The notes beneath the pieces were generated by a model. It did no database searches. It saw nothing but the letters and a program-made list of their open reading frames with translations, and was not told the DNA's origin. The position numbers were made by a program, and so were the translations under genes. A stretch of 64,000 nt of DNA from Megaleporinus macrocephalus (Eukaryota > Chordata > Actinopteri > Characiformes > Anostomidae): assembly GCA_021613375.1 (NCBI GenBank), contig CM038725.1:39166059-39230058 (forward strand), given 5' to 3'. Positions within the stretch are counted from its first letter, which is position 1; every line of letters begins with the position of its first letter. Positions 21,601-31,559 of the stretch are shown piece after piece.

Positions 21601-22854
21601 TCACATGTACCAGTCTCCTCCTTTTATCCTTTCAATCTGTTCTTTGCGCTTGATGAAAGGCTCCCATTGCTCCGGGTGTTGTTGGAGGATGTCGGCCTCC
21701 ACAGATCGGAGATGTTTAGCTTCCAAAGCGATCTCTTCTTCACCGGCATCTGGTTTCAAGCCTCGCGCTAGAGCGTGAAACAGACAGCTCTTGTTTTTGC
21801 TGCTAACACTGACTGTCTGATTATTGATGTGCACATCGTAATGGCCGTCTGGGTATTGGACACTCTTTGGTCTGTAGATGAGAGTCACAATTTGACTGGC
21901 AGGCTTAGTTCCTGGATTCAGCTCCTGCATTTTGGTGAGCTTGCCTTGACTGTCCTCTGTTAGGATGATGACCTTAGTGCCGGTAGTTTCAGACAGAACT
22001 CTGATATCGAGAAGAGTACCTGCTGTTGTGGGGTTCCTGATCTTCTCAGCATGTGACTGTGAGAGTTTACCTGACTGTCCTTTAGATTTCAGGTCTGAAG
22101 GCATGTATGCAATGTACCTGTTGTTTTGTCCAGCTTTGAGTTTCTCCTCTGTTCTGCCACTCTTTGAGACAGTTTTTACATAATTGCCAATGATGCCATT
22201 TACTTTACCTTGGACATGTGAGACAATGTGACTGGAGAACTTCTTGTGGAACACTTCTACCAAAGCATCAGCTAATGAAGCACTGATGGTGTCAGCTAAA
22301 TCATGCTTGAATTCTTTCAGCATCTGAATCTGTGAAGTAGACAGATCATTTTTCTTCACCTTCTCTGAGAAACCTTTTCCTTTTTTAAATTTATTCAGCT
22401 CTTCTTGCAGGTTTGAGAAGAACTTGTTTGAGAGGTTGGATACAGTGGCCACGGCATCTATTGCCAGTGCTGACATGCGAGTGGCTTTAATGGTCATCAG
22501 AATTGCAAGTACTTTACCTTTGGCCTCAGATTTAGCACTGTCAATGACTTTGGAAATGCATGAGTTAAGCTTGTTCTGCCAGTCAAGGTCTTCATAGAAT
22601 GGTTGTATTGCAGTGTTGCCTAACTCTTTGAAAATGTCCAGGAGTTTGCTCTTTCTGTTCTTGTCCTGAAGGAGATCCGATAATTGTTGTTTATCCTCAA
22701 TGTAGGAAAGTATGATTGAGTCTGTTAATGCAGCCAAAGGATCTTTTTCCATATTGTGTTTCACATCATCAACAATTTTCTTTTTCACATCATTTTTAAT
22801 GCTGTTAAGTATTTCTGTGAGTATTGCTTCTTCTGCCTTGCCAATTCCATACAT
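21601..22854 (-). CDS. SecA-like gene, C-terminal segment 1 (OTU-like?)
   Basis: A 417-codon frame from ATG 22854 to TGA 21601. It follows the 1546-codon frame in the same phase, after TAA and six sense codons. Residues 1-240 are helical and lysine-rich. Residues about 260-370 carry LSETTGTKVIILTEDSQG, then GHYDVHI, then NKSCLFHALARGL. The Cys-Leu-Phe-x-Ala and His-Tyr-Asp words resemble the catalytic Cys and His boxes of OTU-type proteases but are in reversed order. Either this is a separate protein, or the end of the SecA-like protein cut off by one nonsense codon. The second is favoured because the frame reads straight through. Confidence 0.6.
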   Translation of the reverse strand: MYGIGKAEEAILTEILNSIKNDVKKKIVDDVKHNMEKDPLAALTDSIILSYIEDKQQLSDLLQDKNRKSKLLDIFKELGNTAIQPFYEDLDWQNKLNSCISKVIDSAKSEAKGKVLAILMTIKATRMSALAIDAVATVSNLSNKFFSNLQEELNKFKKGKGFSEKVKKNDLSTSQIQMLKEFKHDLADTISASLADALVEVFHKKFSSHIVSHVQGKVNGIIGNYVKTVSKSGRTEEKLKAGQNNRYIAYMPSDLKSKGQSGKLSQSHAEKIRNPTTAGTLLDIRVLSETTGTKVIILTEDSQGKLTKMQELNPGTKPASQIVTLIYRPKSVQYPDGHYDVHINNQTVSVSSKNKSCLFHALARGLKPDAGEEEIALEAKHLRSVEADILQQHPEQWEPFIKRKEQIERIKGGDWYM

Positions 22855-22872
22855 AACGGTTTCCTCTACTAA

Positions 22873-25800
22873 TTAGTTTGCAGCATATTTCACTGTATTC
22901 TTCAAATCTGTCTTTACAACAGCACTAAGGCCGTTTTTAGCCTGTTTAGAGAGAAACTTTGGCATTGCCTTCAATTGTTTGCCAAATGCCTTCATAGCTA
23001 TTTTACAAGCTTTGAAGCCCTTTGAAATCAGCTTTCCAATTCCAAACCCAATGAGAGATATACCAATGGAAATGGGTTTTTCTATAGCCCATGACTTCCA
23101 GCTGAATTCTCCTGTTATCATAGACTCGATACCAGTGATGCAGTCTGATATTCCTTCAGTGATCAGCCCCATGCCAACTTGAGCTAATGTACCAAACGTG
23201 AACGAGGTGAGCAGTGCTCCTCCAATGATCTGCAGAACTCCAAGAAAGAACACCACTAGAGCTTCCCATGGGAAACGAGGCTCTTCTTCAACAGCAAAGA
23301 CATATTTCAGACCTCGATTGTACAGATTATAGGCCTCCGCTTGGAGATCATCATCAGCGCTTGACACCAGGGAGAACATGGGGGATTTCTTGGCTACTGC
23401 ATCCCTTCCTCTTTCTTTGATCTCCTCCAGCTTCTTGATAGCCTCACTGATGTTTTTGTCAAAGTAACCAATCATGTTGCACTTGTTTGATAACTGTTTC
23501 TCAAGGCTTGTCAGGTCACTGTTGGCTGAGACAGCAGAGGACATTTTGACAAACTGCAGGCAGACCATGCTCTCTTCAACAACATACTTCAAAGAGTCCT
23601 GTGCTTTCTTGAGATCATCCATGGCCTTAGAGAGGTAATCTTTGTTCTTCTGCTTTATAGTGCAGTACGCATGACTGTAAAAAGCTATGGCTGCCCAACT
23701 TGCATCTTGTTCCATAGCTTTTTCAAACAGCCTGGTGCTAATATCCCATTGTTTTTTACCCAGTGCGACATTCCCAAACTTGATGTAGTTGTAAATGCTA
23801 GAACACGATGAGGTCTGACTTTGACACTGACTTTTTGCCTGAGACAAATCAGCTGTCAAGCTCTTCTGCAATTCACTTCTTTTCAACTGATCTATTTGTT
23901 CAGATTTAACTTGTAACCAAACTCCCCAGAACTCATTCAAGATGGCGACAACAGCTTCTTTTTCCTCTTCATCTGTGTTTCTGTGAATGTCCTGAAGGGT
24001 TTTGCAGTACTTTGAAAACAGGTCCTCCCGCAGTTTCATCTCAGTCACATCATTCATCATCTCAGTTATCCTTTCTTCTGCAAGCCTATCCCTTGTTTTC
24101 TTTGCCTCCTCCAGAGACGACACTGTCCTGAATGCCTCCTGCAGATGATCAGTGGTCATGATCACCTGAGCAGATCCAGGTTTACCTTTGCGTGCCGTTC
24201 GACCAAATGCCTGAAGTTCCACTCTTGTATTCTCAGACAGGAAGGACAGGATCACAAATAGTCCTCCGTTGTTGTTCACCTGTTTGGAGACTTTAATGTC
24301 TGTACCACGACCAGCGAGGTTTGTGGCAACAATGACATCACCAGGAAGCAGTTCCTTTTCTATTTTGCTCAAACTGTCTTTGTCACTGCGGCAGTAGAGA
24401 ATGATTTCACCAGGGATGATACTTTTCAGCTCCTCGTGGACGTCTTTGGCTTTGTTGATAGTTTCACAGATCACCAAGGCTGCTCGTCCACCTCTGTGTG
24501 AATTCTGGGTAATTTCAGTCATAACCACACGTTTTATTTCAGATTTCCACTCTTCTGCTGAAGGCTTTAGAGTACCTTTCACCTCAAACAGTTTCCTCCG
24601 GTTGAAAGTGGGCATTCTGCAGGTGGAGACATTTGGATACAGGTCCTGCAAAAACAGGATTTCATTATCACTCCCTAGTGTTCCCGTTGTTCCATATATT
24701 TTTCCTAGGTATTTTTCAAAAAAGCAAATGTTGGAAATGTAGTTTGTCACTGTTGAAATCGTACTCAGTTTGATTCTGTGTTTAATTTCCAAAAACTGAA
24801 TCATCCCTGAGATTAATTCTGCAATGGGCTTGATGAGAATTTCTTCGGAATCATAGAGTTTACAACAAAAGCCAACATCCAAAACAAGAAATGTGAAGTT
24901 TGGAATGTCCTCATTGTCGTACGTGTTGGGCTTTCTGAGATGGAGCAATCCTTTGTCATCTAAAGTGTATACAGTGAAGCCGTAGGGGACATACTCCTCG
25001 ATTTCCTGGAAAAAGTTTACCATTGCAACCTGATTCACAGTTTTCAGTTTCTTTAGAAGTTCATCTTTTTCACTTTTGAGGATCTCCTCTGTAAATCCCT
25101 CTGGAACAATCTTTGATTCTTCAGCAATATGTAAAATATCCATTGGGTCATTAATTTCAGTTCCTTCTGTGTCAATTGAGTCAAATATGACTTTGAAAAA
25201 TGGAGCCGGGGGAGCCTGGACAAATGTCTGGTGTCCTGTTGACAAGAAGCCATAATGGCTGACGTGGCCCCAGATCATGGCCAGAATATTATTCAGGTGC
25301 TGCATGGAGACCATGGGGCTGGAAAGGTAGGTCAGCTGGACTCCCTGATCCAACATCAGAGAGTCCACTTCATCAATTATGATGCACTGATAGCCTCGAT
25401 CAGGCCTCACATCCTTCATCTCAAAGACCTGGCGAAGGTGATCTGCAGCGAAGGCTTCGATTGTTCCATAGACCACATTCTTCTGGTAGCACTGTTTTCT
25501 ATCCTTGTCTTCAGTTTTATCTGTGTTTGTGTCGACTGTAAGGCCAAAGTATGAGTAGAAGTTCTTCCACTCTTGAGCATCTCTTTGACATAACACAGAA
25601 GAGCTGGACAACACATCTACCTTCTCACCCCTGAGTGCCCGCAGCACCGCAAACATTGCTATGACACAAGACTTCCCTTCTCCAGTTCCCATCTCCAGGA
25701 GCTTTCCAGTGTCAGACAAGGCCAACAGACACCAACTTGTCATTTGAGTGGCTCTGGGCCACCACTTCCCTTCAGCATTGCACTGGTTTACAGCATTGCA

Positions 25801-27513
25801 GAAGACTGCCAGGATCTCCTGAAAGCTTCCTGTGTCTGTGTTATGACTCAGATTCTTAGCTTTCTGAACATCTGTGTAATTTTTTATTTCTCCAGATGTA
25901 ATCATGTCTGTAACGTTCTTTACAATGCGGTATGATTTCTCCAGAGTTTGTTCATCAATGTTTTTCATCTGCCGTATTTCATCAATAAGACGCTCAGTGC
26001 TCTTTTCTTTCTCAGCTCTGAAGCTTGTTTCTAAATCCTGGATCAGTTTTTCAGTTTCTGATGAGTTCAGAAGTGTAAGGAGAGACACCTTCTTCCCGTC
26101 TGTCCATTCAGAAGACACCTGATATGTTTGGATCAGATGTACAATCTTCTTGCTAGAAATGAAGTTTTCATTTTGATGGTGCTCAGTTAATGCTGCAAGG
26201 AGATTTAAGGCTTCCACTGGTGACCAAAGTTGTTGTGCTACAAGGTTTGAGACCATCTGGAAGAGTTCTTTAGCTTGTTCTTTCAGGGTTTGGAATTGCA
26301 CTGCACAGGCAAATAAGATCTCCAAACAAACTGTTCCTGCCAGGGATGCCCTGTTTTTCTCTCCTTGTGTTTCTCCAGATAGCGCTCGGAGGAGATTCTC
26401 AAGAAAGGTCAGAATGTAGACTTCGTTAGGAGGCACTTCTTTTCCAGAACACTTTTGCACAATGGTTATGAATTTATTGTTAGCGTCTGCACGTTTGTCA
26501 GTGTGGAGCACCTGAAACAGACACTTGATAAACCTGTGTCTCAGTTCCATATCCTCACTTTGAAAATTACCCATGAGGCTTTGCAGGATTTGTCTAGCAG
26601 GAGCCAACACATAATTTTCCTTGAGCTTTGTCAGTTCCAGATTCTGAGAGGCACTGGGACTTCTTTCAACAATAAATCCTCGACTAAGATTAGGACTCCC
26701 TGTCTTCATCACCTCTAAACCACATTGAAGGTAATCAGAGATGAAGTCGTCCATGGATCCATACACAATGTCTGCTTTATAGATATCACTCTGTGACATG
26801 GTGCTAGTTTTCATGTTTGTATTGAGAGAAATCCCAAGGCGCTTGAAGAAGTCAGACCACTCCTTAATTAGCTCATGTGAGTGAACGTCAGAGCTCAGAA
26901 CGATGTCCAGTTTGATTCCCATACAGACATGCATGGCTGAAAACATGGCTGTGACACACGGGTCTTCTTCCACACCAACCAGTTCTGGTGCTCGGCTCTT
27001 CTCGGCCAGCACCAACACACACCACCTCAGCATGTGCTGCACTGTGGGCCACCAGCCTTTGGTATCAAACACTGCTTTGCAGAGCTGAGACAGTGAGTTC
27101 TGGATGTCATCTGTGTTCAGGTTTCCAGATTTAAAGGAATCTTTCTTGAATGGTTCATCTTTTGGGACACTTTCTGAATATCGTAGAACTCCATTGATAA
27201 TATTATTTATCATCTGAATGACAGAATCATCTAAATTCCTGAGTGTTTTCAATTCTGCTAGAGCTGAACCTAAACCACCCACATCCTGCTTTCTGAGAGA
27301 CTTTCGGAACTCCATTCGGAATTTCTCAGGGCCAACAAATTCCAGAGCCTGGATGATGGAGTGTCCGGAGTCATCTGTCCATTCTGGTGATATGTCATAC
27401 ACTTGTACCAACATGAGCACTTCAGTTATAGGAGCATCCTCAGCATATTTCTCAGACAGAGCTTTAAGTAGAGTCACTGCCTCTACTGGGGTCCATTGGT
27501 TTTGTTTGCACAA
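22873..27513 (-). CDS. SecA-motor-like ATPase, large, intronless core
   Basis: A 1546-codon frame without introns. Residues about 1-150 are helical; about 154-280 form a degenerate motor half (WWPTVQHMLRWC, then VGVEEDPC where the ATP loop should be, then IVYGSMDDFISDYL). Residues about 430-580 repeat the first helical part (SPVEALNLLAALTE). Residues about 585-730 form an intact motor half: WWPRATQMTSWC, Walker A GTGEGKSC (about 607), VVYGTIEAFAADHL, Walker B IIDEVDSLMLDQG (about 710). The second motor half has YGTTGTLGS, VIVATNLAGRGTDIK (about 1065) and QAFGRTARKGKPGS (about 1105). A TPR-like stretch lies near 1235-1310 and hydrophobic segments near 1411-1500. Bacterial SecA drives protein export; the role in fish is unknown. 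The codon at 27513 is TTG, so the true start lies upstream, where the frame is broken. Confidence 0.8.
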   Translation of the reverse strand: MCKQNQWTPVEAVTLLKALSEKYAEDAPITEVLMLVQVYDISPEWTDDSGHSIIQALEFVGPEKFRMEFRKSLRKQDVGGLGSALAELKTLRNLDDSVIQMINNIINGVLRYSESVPKDEPFKKDSFKSGNLNTDDIQNSLSQLCKAVFDTKGWWPTVQHMLRWCVLVLAEKSRAPELVGVEEDPCVTAMFSAMHVCMGIKLDIVLSSDVHSHELIKEWSDFFKRLGISLNTNMKTSTMSQSDIYKADIVYGSMDDFISDYLQCGLEVMKTGSPNLSRGFIVERSPSASQNLELTKLKENYVLAPARQILQSLMGNFQSEDMELRHRFIKCLFQVLHTDKRADANNKFITIVQKCSGKEVPPNEVYILTFLENLLRALSGETQGEKNRASLAGTVCLEILFACAVQFQTLKEQAKELFQMVSNLVAQQLWSPVEALNLLAALTEHHQNENFISSKKIVHLIQTYQVSSEWTDGKKVSLLTLLNSSETEKLIQDLETSFRAEKEKSTERLIDEIRQMKNIDEQTLEKSYRIVKNVTDMITSGEIKNYTDVQKAKNLSHNTDTGSFQEILAVFCNAVNQCNAEGKWWPRATQMTSWCLLALSDTGKLLEMGTGEGKSCVIAMFAVLRALRGEKVDVLSSSSVLCQRDAQEWKNFYSYFGLTVDTNTDKTEDKDRKQCYQKNVVYGTIEAFAADHLRQVFEMKDVRPDRGYQCIIIDEVDSLMLDQGVQLTYLSSPMVSMQHLNNILAMIWGHVSHYGFLSTGHQTFVQAPPAPFFKVIFDSIDTEGTEINDPMDILHIAEESKIVPEGFTEEILKSEKDELLKKLKTVNQVAMVNFFQEIEEYVPYGFTVYTLDDKGLLHLRKPNTYDNEDIPNFTFLVLDVGFCCKLYDSEEILIKPIAELISGMIQFLEIKHRIKLSTISTVTNYISNICFFEKYLGKIYGTTGTLGSDNEILFLQDLYPNVSTCRMPTFNRRKLFEVKGTLKPSAEEWKSEIKRVVMTEITQNSHRGGRAALVICETINKAKDVHEELKSIIPGEIILYCRSDKDSLSKIEKELLPGDVIVATNLAGRGTDIKVSKQVNNNGGLFVILSFLSENTRVELQAFGRTARKGKPGSAQVIMTTDHLQEAFRTVSSLEEAKKTRDRLAEERITEMMNDVTEMKLREDLFSKYCKTLQDIHRNTDEEEKEAVVAILNEFWGVWLQVKSEQIDQLKRSELQKSLTADLSQAKSQCQSQTSSCSSIYNYIKFGNVALGKKQWDISTRLFEKAMEQDASWAAIAFYSHAYCTIKQKNKDYLSKAMDDLKKAQDSLKYVVEESMVCLQFVKMSSAVSANSDLTSLEKQLSNKCNMIGYFDKNISEAIKKLEEIKERGRDAVAKKSPMFSLVSSADDDLQAEAYNLYNRGLKYVFAVEEEPRFPWEALVVFFLGVLQIIGGALLTSFTFGTLAQVGMGLITEGISDCITGIESMITGEFSWKSWAIEKPISIGISLIGFGIGKLISKGFKACKIAMKAFGKQLKAMPKFLSKQAKNGLSAVVKTDLKNTVKYAAN

Positions 27514-28190
27514 GTCTGAGGAGCATTTTTGTGGAGTCTAGGTGGCTTTCCTTGCCATTAAGATGTGTGAATTTGAAGAGGAGAAGCTTCAAGCACTGGA
27601 CTTCCATCTTCAAATTGAACTCAGAAGCTCTTCCAACTGCATTCTGTAGAGACAATGTGAGGATTCCAAGGAATTCTATAAGATAGAGATCTGTGGTGGA
27701 AAGATTTCCCTCAGCCCATCATTGGGCTATTAGAGCTGCATTGGAATCACAGCTGGCTTGGTCAGTGATGAAGTGCATGAGGTTTAGGTACAGGGCTTGA
27801 GTCAGCAGGAAACTCTCAGAGACACTGCATGCTGATTGGCTGATGGTCTCCACCAGGGACTGCACCTGATTGGAGATGCTTTGCAGGGAAAGTCCCTCTG
27901 TCTTCTCCAGAGGTAGGGCACACAGTTCTGAGTGTGCTGCAGAGTGCCAAAGGATGGAGGAGCACTGACCCATTCATCAAACAGGAGCTTGTCCAGGGCT
28001 GACACGATGTTCCCCAGCTGATCAGGACTCTGAGACTAAGGTTCTGAACAGGGACGCCGCATTTTGAGGAGATGGTTTCTAGAAGGGTATCTCTGTCTGA
28101 TCTGTTAGAACACGCTGTTTGGACTCGACTTCCTCTGAAATCTCTCTGTTCAGATGTTGTTCATGCTGCTTTTAAGCCTGCTGGTGAGAT
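27464..28190 (-). pseudogene. SecA-like gene, broken 5' linker
   Basis: Between the N-terminal exon and the main frame, coding similarity moves between frames. DQLGNIVSALDKLLFDEWVS lies in one frame (about 28020-27900). LSLQSISNQVQSLVETISQS and onward lies in another, with a stop at 27719, and continues as LSLQNAVGRASEFNLKMEVQ to about 27530. There a five-A run (ACAAAAATG) marks the last shift into the main frame. At least two stops and three frame changes are needed. They may be real mutations or assembly errors in low-quality sequence. Confidence 0.6.
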
Positions 28191-28498
28191 TCTTCAAGTC
28201 TTTGATTCAGCTGTTCTCTTTTTTTCATCTCCTCAGCCTGTCTTTCTTCCTCTCTTCTCTTCTTCTCCTCTTTACTTTTTTCTTCTGCTTCTCTGATTGT
28301 CTTATTAAAGCAGTATTCACACTCATATGCATTATCATAGCCAACTGGTCTGTAGTATTGCCCTCCATTGTAAACGTATATAAAGCGTCCATGAATAGTA
28401 TCTTTGTAATAATCTGAGAAAGACCTGCATGGAGGCAAGTCTTTATTACATTTGCAGCATTTGATGCCCCAGCGATTTTCTGATGGAGCGTTCCCCAT
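28172..28498 (-). CDS. SecA-like gene, N-terminal zinc-binding exon
   Basis: A 108-codon frame from ATG 28498. It begins MGNAPSENRW, a good N-myristoylation context (Gly2, Ser6). Two Cys pairs, CCKCNKDLPPC and YECEYC, flank a Tyr-rich stretch and could bind zinc. A Glu/Lys/Arg coiled coil follows (EKSKEEKKRREEERQAEEMK). It ends at TAA 28172 but the same frame stays open for about 30 more codons. Position and strand suggest it is the start of the SecA-like protein; linkage to the main frame requires crossing the breaks at 27.5-28.1 kb. Confidence 0.6.
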   Translation of the reverse strand: MGNAPSENRWGIKCCKCNKDLPPCRSFSDYYKDTIHGRFIYVYNGGQYYRPVGYDNAYECEYCFNKTIREAEEKSKEEKKRREEERQAEEMKKREQLNQRLEESHQQA

Positions 28499-29652
28499 TT
28501 TTAGACAGGTTTTTCAGCAGGTAAGCAGTGACGTCAAGGGCACCCAGTGCTTTCCTGGAAAATACAGTAAAAGATCAAATTTACTGATAAAATTGTAACA
28601 TAATTTAACAGAATAGCAAATAGTTAACATGACAAAAACTTTTAATTAGACAGTTTACATTTTGAAGACATTGTTATTCTGCCTTATCCACAATGTACAC
28701 TTCTGCACAGTATTTATTAAAACAGCTGTATGTTTAGTGAATAGTACTTACTATACTGTTGGATACCAGTGACCTGTCGAAGAACTGAACCAGCAACCTG
28801 GCAGTTATCACTACAGCTCCGTAACCATTGACTTCTGCTGTCGTTTGGATGGCTGTTGGCTGGACTAAGATGGTGGTCTACTGTAAAATGAGGAAGCAGT
28901 TATGTACGCAAACATTTTAATCAAACAACTGCAATTCTTTAAACATCCTGTCTGTAATCATCACACATTATTTCAATATTCATTAGGATTTCAGAACCTG
29001 AAATCAGAACCTGGCATTAAGTTAAGAGAGAAAGCAGGTATGATTTGAACAAGTTAGAGTTCAGAATGAAATGTTATCAAACTGTAACAGGATCTGGGAA
29101 TTGTGCAGTGTAACTGGTTGTTAAAAAACAATACCCATTGCTTATATATTAACTGCTTATTAAACATGTGTTAATAATAATTAAGTATTTAATAATTAGT
29201 AAATGGGTATATAACTTATTAACTGGGCACTAATTGCTGATTATTACTATTAATAAACTGATAAGTATGTTTATCCATATAAATCCATAGTATGAGATCT
29301 AACCAGTAATTAAGTGTTAATTATTTGTTAATAAATATAAATGTTATTGTTATTAATGACTAATTTGTGTCCCTCCCATTAGAGTAACCATTTTATTACA
29401 AATGAAACTACGAACTTGATTAAGACTATTTACTCTCAAACAGTATATAAACAGAATAGCAATACAACCAGCACAGAAAAGGAGAAAGGATACAATGGAG
29501 GATGATATTGACAGGATGTTTTACTGATGTTTTACAGTTAGTTAGCCAACTATGTTGACAATCACACAGTGTATATGGATTGGCTACATTTGTACAGCTG
29601 CTAGTGAAAGATCTAGTGAACCAAAAGATGTGTAATGAATCAGACTCGAACA
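28499..29652. other. non-coding stretch with degraded dispersed repeat
   Basis: No coding frame supported. Around 28670-28870, phrases such as CTGCCTTATCCACAATGTAC and GAACTGAACCAGCAACCTGG resemble a widespread fish dispersed repeat, heavily diverged. 29120-29340 is rich in TTAATAA words. Confidence 0.4.
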
Positions 29653-30224
29653 TGACGTTACGATCCATATACAAGGCTTTATTCACACAAACGAAGGCAA
29701 ACACGCAGAACTGGGCTCGCAGGGGCAAGGATCCTGGGAGATCCACTGGAGTGGAGTCAGAGGCTCTCTGCTGTGCAGCCACCGGAGCAGGTGAGATGTT
29801 GGGATTGTCAATACAATACTCGCTAAGTTCAAAGAGTCAAAAGACCAGCAGAGGCCGGGAGGGAAGCTCGCTTGGAGGAGTGAGCCAAACACAAAGTCCG
29901 CTGGTCACACCAGTCTCACTCTGTGGAGACCCGTGGGGTAGAGACGCCAGAGGGGAATGCTCAGACGTTTGGAGGTGAGTGCACAGGCTGGTCGGTAAGC
30001 CCATAGGTCTTCAGGGCTCCAGGGCGTAAGACAGGACCCCGCTGTGGAGATGCAAGTAGAGGTTGGATCTACGAAGAGACTCATTAGATGACGGCCTGGG
30101 ACCACAGACAGGTAGGAAGCTGTTACTGGTTGTGTGTGTGCGCATGCAGGAGGCGTGTGTGTCCGGAGCTACCTAGTACTCTGGAGATAGCAACCTCTCG
30201 AGGTGCTGGGAGGAAGTGCTTACA
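29653..30224 (-). repeat. 3' LTR of a decayed minus-strand gypsy element
   Basis: Ends (plus coordinates) GAGGAAGTGCTTACA and begins near GTTACGATCC with a nearby CAAGGCTTTATT, the same termini as the solo LTR at 44027-44456. Read on the minus strand it starts TGTAAGCACTTCC. Immediately before it on the minus strand is the purine-rich CGAGGGGGGTAC, a polypurine tract. The far boundary is approximate. Confidence 0.75.
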
Positions 30225-30315
30225 GTACCCCCCCTCGAAGGGGCATCTCCTGATGCCCGGGGAACCCGCCGAGGTGGCTGCCCCTTGGACATGGAGCAGG
30301 GCGACCCGGGTAGTT

Positions 30316-30579
30316 CTAGTGGAACTCATCAATAAGAGAGGGGTCAAGAACGTCATCGGCCTGGAGCCAGCACTGTTCCTCGGGGCCATACCCCTCCCAG
30401 TCCACCAGGTATTTCAGGACTCCACCCTGCTGCTTCGAGTCCAAGAGGGTCCAGACCAAGTAGGTGGGTGACCCGTCAACATCAAGAGGCAGCGGAGCGG
30501 TGTCGGTAAGACCGTCCCACAAGGTACCTTCACATGAAAAGAGGGAGAGATTTTGTAATAAGAGGGGAGCTGTAAACAA
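30316..30579 (-). pseudogene. chromodomain-like integrase end
   Basis: The minus strand reads [19 protein letters not shown], then [20 protein letters not shown], then [12 protein letters not shown]. The Tyr-Leu-Val-x-Trp-Glu-Gly-Tyr block with Glu-Glu and Trp is a chromodomain of the sort appended to chromovirus integrases, where it guides insertion to histone marks. Upstream integrase is broken. Confidence 0.85.
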
Positions 30580-31559
30580 AAAGTAACTGGATTGATTTGC
30601 TTAAGAATACCAGGTGGAGAGCCACACGCGTTGTCCTACCGTGAATGAGGGCAGTTTGTGGCGGCGGCGGTCCACAAAGCACTTTTGGCAACAGACCGCT
30701 CTCATCCACGGCAGGTACCTCGGAGGGCTCTCCAGACCAGGAAATCAGAGGTGGCTGGTAGCCCAGTACACTCTGGAATAGAGTGAGTTTTGTGGATATG
30801 TGGATGAGTGAATTTTGGGCGTACTCTGCCCAGGGAAGGTTTCGGCTCCAGTCATGCTGGCTGTTGGCACGGTAGGACCTCAGGAACCTGCCGATCTCTT
30901 GGTTGAGCCTCTTGACCTGCCCATTGGATTAGGAATACCCTCAGACCCGTGAGGTGAACTGGACCCCGCGATCCATCACTGTGTCTTCAGGGAGACCATA
31001 GTAACAAAACACCTTCCTGAACAGAGTCTCAGCGGTCTCTAGGGCAGTGGGGAGCTTCCGAAGGGGGATGAGGGGGCACCCCTTGGAGAATCGATCCACT
31101 ACCACCATGATAACCATGCTACCCTACGACTCCGGGAGATCAGTAACAAAAAAAATTGACAGAAAGGTGAGTTCTGGCTTTGTGTGCAGACTGTGCAGGT
31201 CAATCACTGATTTTTTAAAAGTGGGCCACCAACCGGTTGGCTACCTGCTGCAGCATGCCCTGTACACCAGGATGCCCCGAGCCAGGAAGGGTATGGACCC
31301 ACTGGAGCACTTCCTGTTTAAGGAAGCGGGGCAAATACAACCGGCCAGAAGGACAACCTGGAGGAGAAGTCTCTACATCCTGGGCCTGTCTGATGCGGTC
31401 CTCAATCTCCCATTGAATCAGTGCCAGGATGTGGGAGGATGGGATGATTAGCTCCTCTTTGGCTGGAGGGGTCTCTGGGTCGTCAAAAGATGAGAGTGCA
31501 TCAGCTTTTGTGTTTCGTGATCTGGGTCTGTAAGTGAGTGAGTAATTAGAGCAGGAAAA

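Noticed and set aside
22873..22875. Programmed readthrough of the TAA in the SecA-like gene
   Set aside because: Context (TAA TTA) is not a known readthrough signal; nonsense mutation is simpler, given other damage at the 5' end.
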